From Hydrogenophaga sp. (GTDB lineage: Bacteria > Pseudomonadota > Gammaproteobacteria > Burkholderiales > Burkholderiaceae_C), in contig JAGKSX010000013.1 of NCBI GenBank assembly GCA_018993155.1, forward strand, positions 1-47,556: DNA of 47,556 nt. Reading direction: 5' to 3'. Of this stretch, positions 36,555 to 45,567 are shown in pieces (within the stretch, counting starts at the first letter, position 1; each line of letters opens with the position of its first letter). The notes beneath the pieces were generated by a model, which was not told the origin of the DNA, did not search any database, and was given only the letters and a program-made list of their open reading frames with translations. Made by a program: the position numbers and the translations under genes.

Positions 36555-36584
36555 ACACGCAGCGTGCGGTGCGCAGCTGCGTGT
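36555..36584 (-). terminator. terminator/attenuator hairpin
   Basis: ACACGCAGC (36555-36563) and GCTGCGTGT (36576-36584) form a perfect 9-bp stem; on the minus strand TTTCTTTAT follows. It would terminate transcripts from dxs, but it also lies between the TRAP promoter (36604-36630) and dctQ, so it may attenuate that operon. Confidence 0.65.
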
Positions 36585-36603
36585 GGGTGGTATGGACCAA
36601 AAC

Positions 36604-36630
36604 ATTGTATGTGATGCCTTGCCGCATCAA
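36604..36630 (-). promoter_or_regulatory. TRAP operon promoter
   Basis: On the minus strand TTGATG (36625-36630) and TACAAT (36604-36609) form a promoter with a slightly short 15-base spacer, about 110 bases upstream of the small permease gene. Confidence 0.45.
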
Positions 36631-36686
36631 CAGTCACGCGTCGCAGGCCCCGATCGAAAACCCTGCGGGCGTCGGTGTTGCAGAAC

Positions 36687-38597
36687 TCAACCGACCGCCT
36701 TGACCACGGGGGCCAGCAGCGCGCCGAAGCGCGCGCGGATGGCGCGCTCAATGCCAGGCTCATCCAGACCCAGGTCAGCGAGCAACCGGGCCGGATCGCC
36801 ATGGTCGGTGTAGACATCCGGAAGGCCCAGATGCAAGACAGGCAATGTGAAACCCTCCGCCTGGAGGGCCTCCACCACGGCGCTGCCGGCGCCCCCCATC
36901 AAGCAACCTTCCTCGACCGTGACCAGGGCATCGTGCGACGAGGCCAGCTCGCGCAGCAGCTCGACATCGAGGGGCTTGGCCCAACGCATGTTCGCCACGC
37001 TGGCGCCCAGTTTCTCGCCGGCCGCCAGCGCGGGCTGCAGCAAGGTCCCGAACGCCAGGATGGCCACGCGCCGGCCCTTGCGGCGCAGCTCGCCACGGCC
37101 AAAGGGCAGGCCTTCGAGCCCGGCGGGCTGCGCCACGCCGGCACCGGCACCGCGCGGGTAGCGCACCGCCACGGGCTGGTTCTGTGCGAACGCGGTGCTC
37201 AGCAACTGGCGGCACTCGGCCTCGTCGGCCGGGCAGGCCACGGCCATGTTGGGGATGCAGCGCAGGTAGGCGATGTCGTAGGCGCCCGCGTGCGTGGCGC
37301 CGTCGGCACCGACCAGGCCGGCGCGGTCCAGCGCGAACACCACGGGCAGGTTCTGCAGCGCCACGTCGTGGATGAGCTGGTCGTAGGCGCGCTGCAGGAA
37401 GGTGGAGTAGATCGCCACCACCGGCTTGAGCCCTTCGCAGGCCAGGCCGGCGGCGAAGGTCACGGCGTGCTGCTCGGCGATGCCGACGTCGAAGTAACGC
37501 GCGGGGAAGCGGCGCTCGAACTCGACCATGCCCGAGCCTTCGCGCATGGCCGGCGTGATGCCGACCAGGCGCGGATCGGCCTCGGCCATGTCGCACAGCC
37601 ACTGGCCGAAGACCTGCGTGAAGGTGGTCTTGGACGGCGTGGCGGGCTTGGTGATGCCCACCGCGGGATCGAACTTGCCCGGGCCGTGGTAGGCCACGGG
37701 GTCTGCTTCGGCGAGCTTGTAGCCCTGGCCCTTCTTGGTGACCACGTGCAGGAACTGCGGGCCGCTGTCGGTGTCGAGCAGGTGGCGGATGTTCTCCAGC
37801 GTGGGGATCAGCGATTCGAGGTCGTGGCCATCGATCGGCCCGATGTAGTTGAAGCCGAATTTCTCGAACAGCGTGGCCGGCACCACCATGCCCTTGGCGT
37901 GCTCCTCGAAGCGCTTGGCCAGTTCGAACAGAGGCGGCGCCCCCTTGAGCACCTGCTTGCCCACGTTCTTCGCGGCGGCGTAGAACTGCCCGCTCATGAG
38001 CTGGGCCAGGTAGCGGTTGAGCGCGCCCACGGGCGGGGAGATCGACATGTCGTTGTCGTTGAGCACCACCAGCAGGCGGCCCTCGGCCACGCCGGCGTTG
38101 TTCAGCGCCTCGAAGGCCATGCCGGCGGTCATGGCGCCATCACCAATGATGGCGATGGACTTGCGCGGCTCGCCCTTGATCCTGGAGGCCAGCGCCATGC
38201 CCAGCGCGGCCGAGATGCTGGTGGACGAGTGCGCGGTGCCGAAGGGGTCGTACTCGCTCTCGTCGCGGCGCGGAAAGCCGCTGATGCCGCCGAACTGGCG
38301 CAGCGTGCCCATGCGGTCGCGTCGGCCGGTCAGGATCTTGTGCGGGTAGGTCTGGTGGCCCACGTCCCAGACGAGGCGGTCGTCGGGCGTGTTGAAGACG
38401 TGGTGCAGCGCCACCGTGAGCTCCACCGTGCCCAGGTTGGAACTGAGGTGGCCGCCCGTGCGCGCCACGCTCTCCAGCAGGAAGGTGCGCAGTTCATCGG
38501 CCAGTTGCGGGAGTTGCGCGCGCGAGAGGCGGCGCAGGTCGGCCGGTGAATCGATGGTCGACAACAGGGTGCTCATGGGCGGGGGCGCTTGGGTCAT
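36687..38597 (-). CDS. dxs: 1-deoxy-D-xylulose-5-phosphate synthase
   Basis: DXS makes the first intermediate of the MEP isoprenoid pathway from pyruvate and glyceraldehyde 3-phosphate. The 636-residue protein shows [19 protein letters not shown], the thiamine-diphosphate motif [18 protein letters not shown]...[14 protein letters not shown], and the transketolase pyrimidine domain with [18 protein letters not shown] (catalytic Glu). The start at 38597 gives MTQAPPP before the conserved part; an ATG at 38576 is an alternative. It is third in the xseB-ispA-dxs operon, 24 bases after ispA. Confidence 0.97.
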   Translation of the reverse strand: MTQAPPPMSTLLSTIDSPADLRRLSRAQLPQLADELRTFLLESVARTGGHLSSNLGTVELTVALHHVFNTPDDRLVWDVGHQTYPHKILTGRRDRMGTLRQFGGISGFPRRDESEYDPFGTAHSSTSISAALGMALASRIKGEPRKSIAIIGDGAMTAGMAFEALNNAGVAEGRLLVVLNDNDMSISPPVGALNRYLAQLMSGQFYAAAKNVGKQVLKGAPPLFELAKRFEEHAKGMVVPATLFEKFGFNYIGPIDGHDLESLIPTLENIRHLLDTDSGPQFLHVVTKKGQGYKLAEADPVAYHGPGKFDPAVGITKPATPSKTTFTQVFGQWLCDMAEADPRLVGITPAMREGSGMVEFERRFPARYFDVGIAEQHAVTFAAGLACEGLKPVVAIYSTFLQRAYDQLIHDVALQNLPVVFALDRAGLVGADGATHAGAYDIAYLRCIPNMAVACPADEAECRQLLSTAFAQNQPVAVRYPRGAGAGVAQPAGLEGLPFGRGELRRKGRRVAILAFGTLLQPALAAGEKLGASVANMRWAKPLDVELLRELASSHDALVTVEEGCLMGGAGSAVVEALQAEGFTLPVLHLGLPDVYTDHGDPARLLADLGLDEPGIERAIRARFGALLAPVVKAVG

Positions 38598-38621
38598 GGT
38601 GGATCGGCCTTGTTTCGGGCC

Positions 38622-39527
38622 TCAGGACGCACGCCGCCCCACCCAGTCGGCCAGGGCGTGCAAGGTGGCGGTGTGGTCGAGGCCGGAGCGGCGCAAGGTG
38701 TCGTGGGCCTGGGCCAGCACGCGGTCGGCATAGGCCTGTGCCTGGTCCAGCCCCATCAGGGAGACGAACGTGGGTTTGTCGGCCGCGGCGTCCTTGCCGG
38801 CGGTCTTGCCCAGCGTGGCCGAGTCGGCGGTGACGTCGAGGATGTCGTCCACCACCTGGAAGGCCAGGCCCACGCAGGCGCCGTACTCGGCGAGCAGGGC
38901 CAGGGCCTGGGGCGAGGGCGTGCCAGTGGCCGCGCCCATGGTCACGCTGGCCTGCAGCAGGGCGCCGGTCTTGCGGCGGTGCATGGCTTCGAGCGCGGGT
39001 TGGTCGAGCGCCACGCCCACGCTGGCGAGGTCCACGGCCTGCCCGCCGGCCATGCCGTCGGCACCGGCCGCGAGCGCCAGCAGGCGGCACAGGCGGGCGC
39101 TCATGCCATCGCTCAGGCTGCCGTCGCCCGGCACCAGCAGTTCGAAGGCCGGGGCCTGCAGCGCGTCACCCGCCAGCAGGGCCTGGGCCTCGCCGAACTG
39201 CACGTGCACCGTGGGTTTGCCTCGCCGCAGCACGTCGTTGTCCATGCAAGGCATGTCGTCGTGCACCAGCGAGTAGGCGTGGATGAGTTCGACCGCGCAG
39301 GCCGCGCGCATCGCCGCCGCCGCGTGGCCGCCCACCGCTTCGCAAGTGGCCAGCACGAGCAGCGGGCGCAGGCGCTTGCCGCCATCGAGCACGGCGTAGC
39401 GCATGGCGTCGCCCAGCCCGGCGGGCGCGTCGGCGGACACCCAGCGCTCCAGCGCGCGTTCCACTGCGTCCTGCTGCATCTGGCGCCAGGCCACGAAATC
39501 GTGGGCATCGCAGAGCACGGCGTTCAC
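38622..39527 (-). CDS. ispA: (2E,6E)-farnesyl diphosphate synthase
   Basis: A 301-residue trans-prenyl synthase with FARM motif DDMPCMD ([11 protein letters not shown]) and SARM motif [14 protein letters not shown] and the chain-length region typical of IspA. It condenses IPP with DMAPP and GPP to farnesyl diphosphate. Its start overlaps the xseB stop by four bases, and dxs follows, as in many proteobacteria. The ring of conserved features is complete, so it is surely functional. Confidence 0.96.
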   Translation of the reverse strand: MNAVLCDAHDFVAWRQMQQDAVERALERWVSADAPAGLGDAMRYAVLDGGKRLRPLLVLATCEAVGGHAAAAMRAACAVELIHAYSLVHDDMPCMDNDVLRRGKPTVHVQFGEAQALLAGDALQAPAFELLVPGDGSLSDGMSARLCRLLALAAGADGMAGGQAVDLASVGVALDQPALEAMHRRKTGALLQASVTMGAATGTPSPQALALLAEYGACVGLAFQVVDDILDVTADSATLGKTAGKDAAADKPTFVSLMGLDQAQAYADRVLAQAHDTLRRSGLDHTATLHALADWVGRRAS

Positions 39528-39781
39528 GGCGCGTCCCAGGGCTTGAGCGTGCCGCTTTCGAGCACCTTGATCTGGTTTTCCACGTCATCCAGCCGCGAGC
39601 GACAGAACGCGAGCAGCTCGGCGCCCCGCTGGTAACGGGTCAGCAGCTGATCCAGCGGCAGTTGTCCGGCATCGAGCTGGGCCACCAGTTGCTCCAGTTC
39701 TTCCAGCGCCGCCTCGTAGCTGGCGGGCGCATTGGGAGAAGGGGCCGCACGGGGGGCGCGGGAGGGAGAGGGTGTGGGCAT
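39524..39781 (-). CDS. xseB: exodeoxyribonuclease VII small subunit
   Basis: The 85-residue XseB has the compact helical hairpin [44 protein letters not shown], typical of the small subunit that partners XseA in degrading single-stranded DNA to oligonucleotides. The start at 39781 gives the usual length; in-frame ATGs at 39850 and 39895 would add poorly conserved residues. A TAAAAT -10-like box lies near 39892 on this strand, giving a leader. xseA is not in the window. Confidence 0.9.
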   Translation of the reverse strand: MPTPSPSRAPRAAPSPNAPASYEAALEELEQLVAQLDAGQLPLDQLLTRYQRGAELLAFCRSRLDDVENQIKVLESGTLKPWDAP

Positions 39782-39927
39782 GAATTCTGTGGGCTGAGGC
39801 CCTTCGCAAACCGCGGTACTTGCTTCGCCGCGCGGTGGGGCGGGCTGCATGGGCCCGGCCTTGAGGTGCTGAAGATGGCCTGGTGAAACCGGCATTTTAT
39901 GCCCGGCAGGGATATTCCCCCCCGGGG

Positions 39928-40059
39928 TACAATCCGCTCTCTTTTTTTCTCCACATATCTTCACTACGGACAGCCCCTGTCCGGAGGGACGCACCACCCC
40001 ACCCATCCCGCGCGAATTCGTCTGACGAGCACAGCGCTTACCCTGCCCCTTCATAGGGG
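39928..40059 (+). promoter_or_regulatory. promoter -10 and structured leader of the Rieske gene
   Basis: TACAAT (39928-39933) is a good -10 box, giving a leader of about 140 nt. The leader has two hairpins: CGGACA/TGTCCG (39967-39983, loop GCCCC) and CCCCT/AGGGG (40046-40059, loop TCAT), the second about 22 bases upstream of the ATG. Regulation through it is an inference. Confidence 0.45.
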
Positions 40060-40081
40060 GAGTCTCTAGGTCAGGACCACC

Positions 40082-41245
40082 ATGTCTGATTTAAGTCTTC
40101 AACTGCAGCAGGCCGCAAGCCAACTTCCGGTTTCCAGCTACTTCAGCGAGGCGCTGTTCCAGCGCGAAAAGGAAACGCTCTTCCAGCGCGGGCCCCGGTA
40201 TGTGGGGCACCAACTCGCGGTTCCCAACGTGGGGGACTATCACACCCTGCCGCAAGAGGCCGGTGGCCGCGCCCTGGTGCGCACCGAAAATGGGGTGGAG
40301 CTGGTCTCCAACGTGTGCCGCCACCGCCAGGCCGTCATGCTCAAGGGCCGGGGCAACCTGGGCGAGAACCGCAGCGGCAGCGCTGGCGGCAACATCGTCT
40401 GCCCTCTGCACCGCTGGACCTACAGCGGCACGCACGGTGAACAGGCCGGGCGCCTGCTCGGCGCGCCGCACTTCGAGCACGACCCCTGCCTGAACCTCAA
40501 CAACTACCCGCTGCGCGAGTGGAACGGCCTGCTGTTCGAGGACAACGGCCGCGACGTGCAAGCCGACCTGGCAAAGATGGGGCCGCGCGCCGCCCTCGAC
40601 TTCGAGGGCATGGTGCTCGACCACGTGGAGCTGCACGAGTGCAACTACAACTGGAAGACCTTCATCGAGGTCTATCTGGAGGACTACCACGTCGCCCCCT
40701 TCCACCCGGGCCTGGGTGGTTTCGTCACCTGCGAAGACCTGCGCTGGGAGTTCAAGCCGGACTACTCGGTTCAGACCGTGGGCCCGGCCAATCTGCTGGG
40801 CAAGGCGGGCAGCCCGGTCTACCAGCGCTGGCACGAGCAGCTGATGCAGTACCGCCAGGGGAAGATGCCCGAACACGGCGCGATCTGGCTCACCTACTAC
40901 CCGCACATCATGGTGGAGTGGTACCCGCACGTGCTCACGGTCTCGACCCTGCATCCGGTCAGCGTGGACAAGACCATCAACATGGTCGAGTTCTACTACC
41001 CCGAGGAAATCGCGGCCTTCGAGCGCGAGTTCGTCGAGGCGCAGCGCGCGGCGTACATGGAGACCTGCATCGAGGACGACGAGATCGCCGAGCGCATGGA
41101 CGCGGGGCGCAAGGCCCTGCTTGCGCGTGGCGACAACGAGGTCGGCCCCTATCAGAGCCCGATGGAAGACGGCATGCAGCATTTCCACGAGTGGTATAGA
41201 GCCCGGATGAGCCCCCCCGCGCCGCCTTCGGCGTCACCCCCCTGA
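40082..41245 (+). CDS. Rieske non-heme iron oxygenase, alpha-subunit type
   Basis: The 387-residue protein binds a Rieske [2Fe-2S] cluster through Cys79-x-His81 (NVCRHRQ) and Cys107-x2-His110 (CPLHRW), and has a mononuclear iron site with His203 and His208 (EDYHVAPFH) after the bridging acidic region. These are the two metal sites of ring-hydroxylating-type oxygenases. The substrate is unknown; the gene is alone, with no reductase or ferredoxin gene nearby, and divergent from xseB-ispA-dxs. The final residues [11 protein letters not shown] and the stop codon are encoded by the interspersed repeat D, an apparent tail extension. Confidence 0.9.
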   Translation: MSDLSLQLQQAASQLPVSSYFSEALFQREKETLFQRGPRYVGHQLAVPNVGDYHTLPQEAGGRALVRTENGVELVSNVCRHRQAVMLKGRGNLGENRSGSAGGNIVCPLHRWTYSGTHGEQAGRLLGAPHFEHDPCLNLNNYPLREWNGLLFEDNGRDVQADLAKMGPRAALDFEGMVLDHVELHECNYNWKTFIEVYLEDYHVAPFHPGLGGFVTCEDLRWEFKPDYSVQTVGPANLLGKAGSPVYQRWHEQLMQYRQGKMPEHGAIWLTYYPHIMVEWYPHVLTVSTLHPVSVDKTINMVEFYYPEEIAAFEREFVEAQRAAYMETCIEDDEIAERMDAGRKALLARGDNEVGPYQSPMEDGMQHFHEWYRARMSPPAPPSASPP

Positions 41246-41284
41246 GGGGGCGCACCTGGCGGCCCGGCAAAGCCGGTTCCGCGG
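41208..41284 (+). repeat. REP-like interspersed repeat, copy D (overlaps a coding end)
   Basis: Blocks match copy C: GCGCCGCCTTCGGCG stem, CCCCCCTGAGGGGG stem, and a 26-base block at 41259-41284 identical to 32157-32182. The first part is in frame with the Rieske gene and contains its TGA. Confidence 0.75.
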
Positions 41285-41313
41285 GTGCTCTGGCTGCCGT
41301 CCCTGGCGCTGGC

Positions 41314-41319
41314 TAAGAT
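41314..41319 (+). promoter_or_regulatory. -10 element of the YbaN-family gene
   Basis: TAAGAT lies nine bases before the ATG at 41329. The transcript would have a leader of about three bases or none, and no Shine-Dalgarno sequence is seen. Confidence 0.4.
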
Positions 41320-41328
41320 GCAGGCGTC

Positions 41329-41730
41329 ATGTCCCCCTCTCCCTCGTCCTCCCGCACCGTGCGCTGGCTGCTCTGGCTGGCCGGCACGGTGTCGCTGGCG
41401 CTGGGCCTCATCGGTGTGGTGCTGCCGGGCCTGCCCACCACACCCTTCGTGCTGCTGGCCGCCGCCTGCTATGCCAAGGCCTCGCCCCGCCTGCACGGCT
41501 GGCTGCTCAACCACCACTTTCTCGGCCCCATGGTGCGCGACTGGGAGCAGCACCGCAGCCTGACCCGGCGCACCAAGACGGTGGCGATCGGCTCCATGGT
41601 GGTGATGGTCGGTCTGTCCGCCTGGGGCTTTCGGCATCAGCCCTGGGTGCTGGCCGCGCTGCTGGCCGCGGCCGCCGTCGGGCTCATCGTGGTGGCGCGC
41701 ATCCCCACGCGCGAACGCCCCACCTCCTGA
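41329..41730 (+). CDS. YbaN-family (DUF454) inner-membrane protein
   Basis: The 133-residue protein has the DUF454 pattern: helix WLLWLAGTVSLALGLIGVVLPGLPTTPFVLLAAACYAKASPRLHGWLLNH (split by the conserved LPGLPTTPF turn), a basic cytoplasmic stretch (RRTKTVAIG) and two more helices at the C-terminus. Length fits the family (about 120-130). The function of YbaN is not known. It converges on the LysR gene with only six bases between stops. Confidence 0.9.
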   Translation: MSPSPSSSRTVRWLLWLAGTVSLALGLIGVVLPGLPTTPFVLLAAACYAKASPRLHGWLLNHHFLGPMVRDWEQHRSLTRRTKTVAIGSMVVMVGLSAWGFRHQPWVLAALLAAAAVGLIVVARIPTRERPTS

Positions 41731-41736
41731 GCCGCC

Positions 41737-42633
41737 TCAGGCCGGCTGTCGCGATGGCAGGCCCCAGACCTGGCGCAGCACCGACAGCGCCGCGACGATG
41801 GCCGGGTCGTGCTCGGCGGTCTTGGGGTAGATGAAGCTCAAGAGGGCGGCCACGCGCGTGTGAGGCCAGATCACCAGCTCCTCGCGCTCGGCGGCGGGCA
41901 CGGCCATGTCCTCGCGCAGCAGCGCCAGCCCCAGGCCCGCGCGCACCAGGCTGTAAGGCGCCGAGGCATCGTCGGACTCCACCACCTGGTTGGGCAGCAG
42001 GCCCTGGCGCGAGAACAGGTCGCGCAGCAGCGTCTGCACGTGGCCGGCGTGCGGCGTGCCGATCCAGGGCAGGTCGGCGATCTCGCGCCAGCCTGCGTGC
42101 AGCAGCCGGTCGCGGTAGGCCATCGGCGCCACCACCCGGTAGTGCAGCGTCTGCAGGGGCAGCCCGAGCACGTCGCGCGGAATGTGAGGGCCGATGTAGA
42201 ACGCCGCCTGCAGCGTGGACGTGGCCACGCCCTCGCGCAGCGTCTCGGCGTCGCCCGAGCGGGTCTTGATGTCCAGCAGGGGCAGCGCCGCCACCAGGCC
42301 ACCGAGCAAGGAGGCCAGCCGCAAGGCATCCGGGTCGCCCAGCGTGCCGATGACCAGCGAGCCGGCCACCTCGCCCTGCAGCTCCTTCGCGCGGCCGATC
42401 AGCGAGCCGGCGGCGGCCAGCACCTTCTCGGCCTCGGGCAGCAGGCGCTCACCGGCGCGCGTGAGTGCGATGCGCCCGGGCCGCCGGTCGAACAGCGAGA
42501 CGCCCAGCTCTTCCTCCAGCGCCTTGATCTGCCCGGTGACGGCGGGCTGCGTGACGTGCAGGGCCTCGGCCGCTCGCGTGAGCTGGCCGATCTTGGCCAC
42601 CGTGACGAAGGCACGCAGCTGGTAGATCTCCAT
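41737..42633 (-). CDS. LysR-family regulator, probable controller of the adjacent ABC operon
   Basis: The 298-residue protein starts MEIYQLRAFVTVAKIGQLTRAAEALHVTQPAVTGQIKALEEELG, a full winged HTH, followed by a linker helix and effector domain. It begins 12 bases after the ATPase gene of the ABC importer and reads in the same direction, so it appears to be the last gene of that operon. A candidate LysR box (ATC-N9-GAT) occurs upstream of the operon at 46965. Such regulators often respond to the transported compound. Confidence 0.93.
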   Translation of the reverse strand: MEIYQLRAFVTVAKIGQLTRAAEALHVTQPAVTGQIKALEEELGVSLFDRRPGRIALTRAGERLLPEAEKVLAAAGSLIGRAKELQGEVAGSLVIGTLGDPDALRLASLLGGLVAALPLLDIKTRSGDAETLREGVATSTLQAAFYIGPHIPRDVLGLPLQTLHYRVVAPMAYRDRLLHAGWREIADLPWIGTPHAGHVQTLLRDLFSRQGLLPNQVVESDDASAPYSLVRAGLGLALLREDMAVPAAEREELVIWPHTRVAALLSFIYPKTAEHDPAIVAALSVLRQVWGLPSRQPA

Positions 42634-42645
42634 GCGGGCGGGTAC

Positions 42646-43737
42646 TTAGTGCGTCAGGAAGCGCGCCTGCGACGGCTCGATGCCCAGCCGCACCTCGGCC
42701 CCGGGCGGGAACAGCGAGAGGCCCGAGAAGTGCGCCTGGTTGGCGACGATCAGGGTCTCGCCCACGCGCACGCGGTAACGCGAGGTCTCACCCAGGAACT
42801 CGGAGCTTTCCACCCGGCCGTCGAGCCAGATGCGCGAGGCGTCGCCGTGCTCGTCGCGCACGCGGATGTGCACGGTGTGCGGCCGGAACGACAGCGACGC
42901 CGGCCCGGTGCCCGGGCTCTCCTGGTTGCGCGGCAGCACCATCTCGCCCAGGCCGTCGGCCTGGAAATGCAGGGTCTCGCCGTTGACGTGCGTCACCCGG
43001 CCCCGCACGAGGTTGGCCGTGCCCACGAAGCTCGCCACGAAGCGGTTGGCCGGGAAGTCGAACAGCGCCGCGGCCGTGCCCACCTGCTGCAGCACGCCCT
43101 TGTCGAGCACGGCCATGCGGTCGGCGGTGGTCATGGCCTCTTCCTGATCGTGCGTCACGAAGATGGTGGTCAGGCCCAGCGTGCGCTGCAGGTTCTTGAG
43201 CTCTTCGCGCATCTGCACGCGCAGGTTCTTGTCGAGGTTGGACAACGGTTCGTCGAGCAGCAGCAGCTTGGGCTCGATCACCACCGTTCGCGCCAGCGCC
43301 ACGCGCTGCTGCTGCCCGCCCGAGAGCTGGCTCGGCCGGCGCTGCGCGTAGTCGTGCAGGCCCACCAGTTCGAGCGCGGCCCCCACCTTGCGGCGCAGCG
43401 AGTCCTTGGGTTCCTTGCGCTCCACCAGGCCGAAGGCCACGTTGTCCCACACCGTCATGTGGGGCCACAGCGCGTAGTTCTGGAACACCATGCCGACGTT
43501 GCGCAGGTGCGGCGGCGTGCCGGTGATGTCCTTGCCGTCGATCAGCAGCTCGCCGCGCTGGTGCTGGTTGAAGCCGGCGATGAGCCGCAGCAGCGTGGAC
43601 TTGCCGGAGCCCGAGGGCCCGAGCAGGGCGAAGAACTCGCCCGGCTCGATGCGGATGTTGACGTCCTTGAGCACCTCGGTGCTGCCGTAGCTCAGGCTGA
43701 TGTGGCGCGCTTCGAGGGAGACCTTGTTCAGATGCAT
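42646..43737 (-). CDS. ABC importer ATP-binding protein (FbpC/PotA type)
   Basis: The 363-residue ATPase has Walker A GPSGSGKST, Q-loop FQNYALWPHMTVWDNVAFGL, signature LSGGQQQR, Walker B LLLLDEP with SNLD, and switch His THDQEEA; the C-terminal TOBE-like region (about 240-363) is typical of ferric-ion and spermidine/putrescine importers. The start MHLNKVSLEARHISLSYG at 43737 lies 25 bases after the permease stop. It energises the two-domain permease encoded upstream. Confidence 0.92.
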   Translation of the reverse strand: MHLNKVSLEARHISLSYGSTEVLKDVNIRIEPGEFFALLGPSGSGKSTLLRLIAGFNQHQRGELLIDGKDITGTPPHLRNVGMVFQNYALWPHMTVWDNVAFGLVERKEPKDSLRRKVGAALELVGLHDYAQRRPSQLSGGQQQRVALARTVVIEPKLLLLDEPLSNLDKNLRVQMREELKNLQRTLGLTTIFVTHDQEEAMTTADRMAVLDKGVLQQVGTAAALFDFPANRFVASFVGTANLVRGRVTHVNGETLHFQADGLGEMVLPRNQESPGTGPASLSFRPHTVHIRVRDEHGDASRIWLDGRVESSEFLGETSRYRVRVGETLIVANQAHFSGLSLFPPGAEVRLGIEPSQARFLTH

Positions 43738-43762
43738 GGCTGTCTTTCGATGTGTCTGTCGT

Positions 43763-45493
43763 TCAGGGCTGCGCGGCGCGGGTGGGGGCACGCGATTTCT
43801 CCACCACGCGGTGCGAGAGGTAGGTGCCGATGGCCACCACCACCACGGCCACCACACCCAGCGCGGCGCCCGGTCCGCGCCCGGCGATGCTCTGCATGTA
43901 GAGGTAGATGCCGTAGCTCATGGGCGCCTGGCTCTGCGCCGAGGTGAGCAGGATGGTGGCCGAGAGCTCCACCGCAGCAGTGATGAAGCTGGTGACGAAG
44001 CCGGCCAGGATGCCACCCATCATGAGCGGCACCATGATGCGCCGCACCGTGCTGACCTTGCCCGCGCCCAGGCTCTGGCCGGCCTCTTCCAGCGAGATGT
44101 GCACCTGCTGCAGCGCGGCCATGCAGGAGCGCAGCGCGTAAGGCAGGCGGCGCACCGCGTAGGCGATCATGATCAGCACCCAGGTGGTGATCACCGGCGT
44201 GTCGGTGAACGGAATGTCCACGCCCTTGAACATGCGCAGGTAGCCGATGGCCAGCACCAGGCCGGGAATGGCCAGCGCGATCGAGGCGATGTAGTCGAGC
44301 CAGCGGCGCGCGGGCAGCTCGGTGCGGAAGATCAGGTAGGCGATGAGCGTGCCCAGCACCACGTCCAGGCTCGCGGCCATCAGGCAGTACTTGAGGGTGT
44401 TGACCACCATCAGCTTGGAGTCGGTGAAGATGGTGGCGTAGTGCTCCAGCGTGTAGCTGTCGGGCAGCACCGAGAAGCTCCAGACCTTGGAGAAGGACAT
44501 CAGCAGGATGCCGATGTGCGGCGCGAGCGTGACCAGCAGCACGAAGCCCACCCAGGCGTAGGCCAGCACCGAGGCCCAGCCGCGCAGCGGGCGGCGCTGC
44601 AGCGAGTTGCCCCCCTTCTGCAGCGTGGAGTAGTCCTTGCCCTTCATGACGCGCGAGGCCATCCACAGCGCCAGGATCGACAGCACGATCATGATCACGC
44701 TGATGACGTAGCCCAGCGGGTCCTCGATGCCCACCGAGGTGATGCGCAGATAGGCCTGGGGCGCGAGCATGTTGGTCACGCCCATCACCAGCGGCGTGCC
44801 CAGGTCGTCGAACACCTTCACGAACACCAGCGCCGCGCCGGCCAGGTAACCCGGCAGCGAGAGCGGGAAGATGATGCGCCAGAACAGGCGCCAGCCCTTG
44901 GCGCCCAGGTTCTGCGCCGACTCTTCCATGGCGCCGTCGATGTTGCGCATCGCGGCCACGAGGTTGAGCAGGATGAAGGGGAAGTAGTGGATGCTTTCGA
45001 CGAAGGTGACGCCGACCAGCCCGTCCATGATGGGCACGGTGAAGCCGAACGCGTCGTTGAGCAGCAGGTTGACCGAGCCGCTGCGCCCGAAGATGAGCTG
45101 CAGCGCGACCGCGCCCACGAAGGGCGGCATGATCAGCGGCAGCACGCCCAGCGTCTGGATCAGCAGCGCGCCGCGGAATTCGAAGCGCACCGTGAGGTAG
45201 GCCAGCGGGATCGCGATCACCGAGGCGAAGAACACCGAGGCCAGCGCCACCACCAGGCTGTTGATCAGCGATTCGCGCAGCAGGCTCTGGCCGAAGAAGT
45301 TGCTGAAATGCCCCAGCGTGGGCGCGCCGGTTTCCGTCACGAAGGCGGTGTAGATCACCTCCGCGATCGGCAGCAGCAGAAACAGGAACAGGAAGGCCAA
45401 CACCAGGCCGGCGAGCAGCCAGTGGCCCCACACGATGGGTGGGCGCAGCCGGCGCGGCGCGGGCGCGGCGGAACCTGTCAGGACAGCGGACAT
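43763..45493 (-). CDS. ABC importer permease, fused two-domain (FbpB/ThiP type)
   Basis: The 576-residue protein contains two permease halves with about 12 helices, each with an EAA loop: EESAQNLGAKGWRLFWRIIFPLSLPGYLAG and LEEAGQSLGAGKVSTVRRIMVPLMMGG. Such fused permeases serve Fe3+, thiamine, 2-aminoethylphosphonate and related importers. The ATG at 45493 has GGAAAG upstream; a TTG six bases further is less likely. It sits 74 bases after the binding-protein gene, a gap that holds no gene. Confidence 0.92.
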   Translation of the reverse strand: MSAVLTGSAAPAPRRLRPPIVWGHWLLAGLVLAFLFLFLLLPIAEVIYTAFVTETGAPTLGHFSNFFGQSLLRESLINSLVVALASVFFASVIAIPLAYLTVRFEFRGALLIQTLGVLPLIMPPFVGAVALQLIFGRSGSVNLLLNDAFGFTVPIMDGLVGVTFVESIHYFPFILLNLVAAMRNIDGAMEESAQNLGAKGWRLFWRIIFPLSLPGYLAGAALVFVKVFDDLGTPLVMGVTNMLAPQAYLRITSVGIEDPLGYVISVIMIVLSILALWMASRVMKGKDYSTLQKGGNSLQRRPLRGWASVLAYAWVGFVLLVTLAPHIGILLMSFSKVWSFSVLPDSYTLEHYATIFTDSKLMVVNTLKYCLMAASLDVVLGTLIAYLIFRTELPARRWLDYIASIALAIPGLVLAIGYLRMFKGVDIPFTDTPVITTWVLIMIAYAVRRLPYALRSCMAALQQVHISLEEAGQSLGAGKVSTVRRIMVPLMMGGILAGFVTSFITAAVELSATILLTSAQSQAPMSYGIYLYMQSIAGRGPGAALGVVAVVVVAIGTYLSHRVVEKSRAPTRAAQP

Positions 45494-45567
45494 GGGCAAT
45501 CTTTCCGAGAAGGGAGGGACCCGCGCGCGGCAGGCCGGCGCGCGGGCATCACGGGGCGTTCAGGCGC

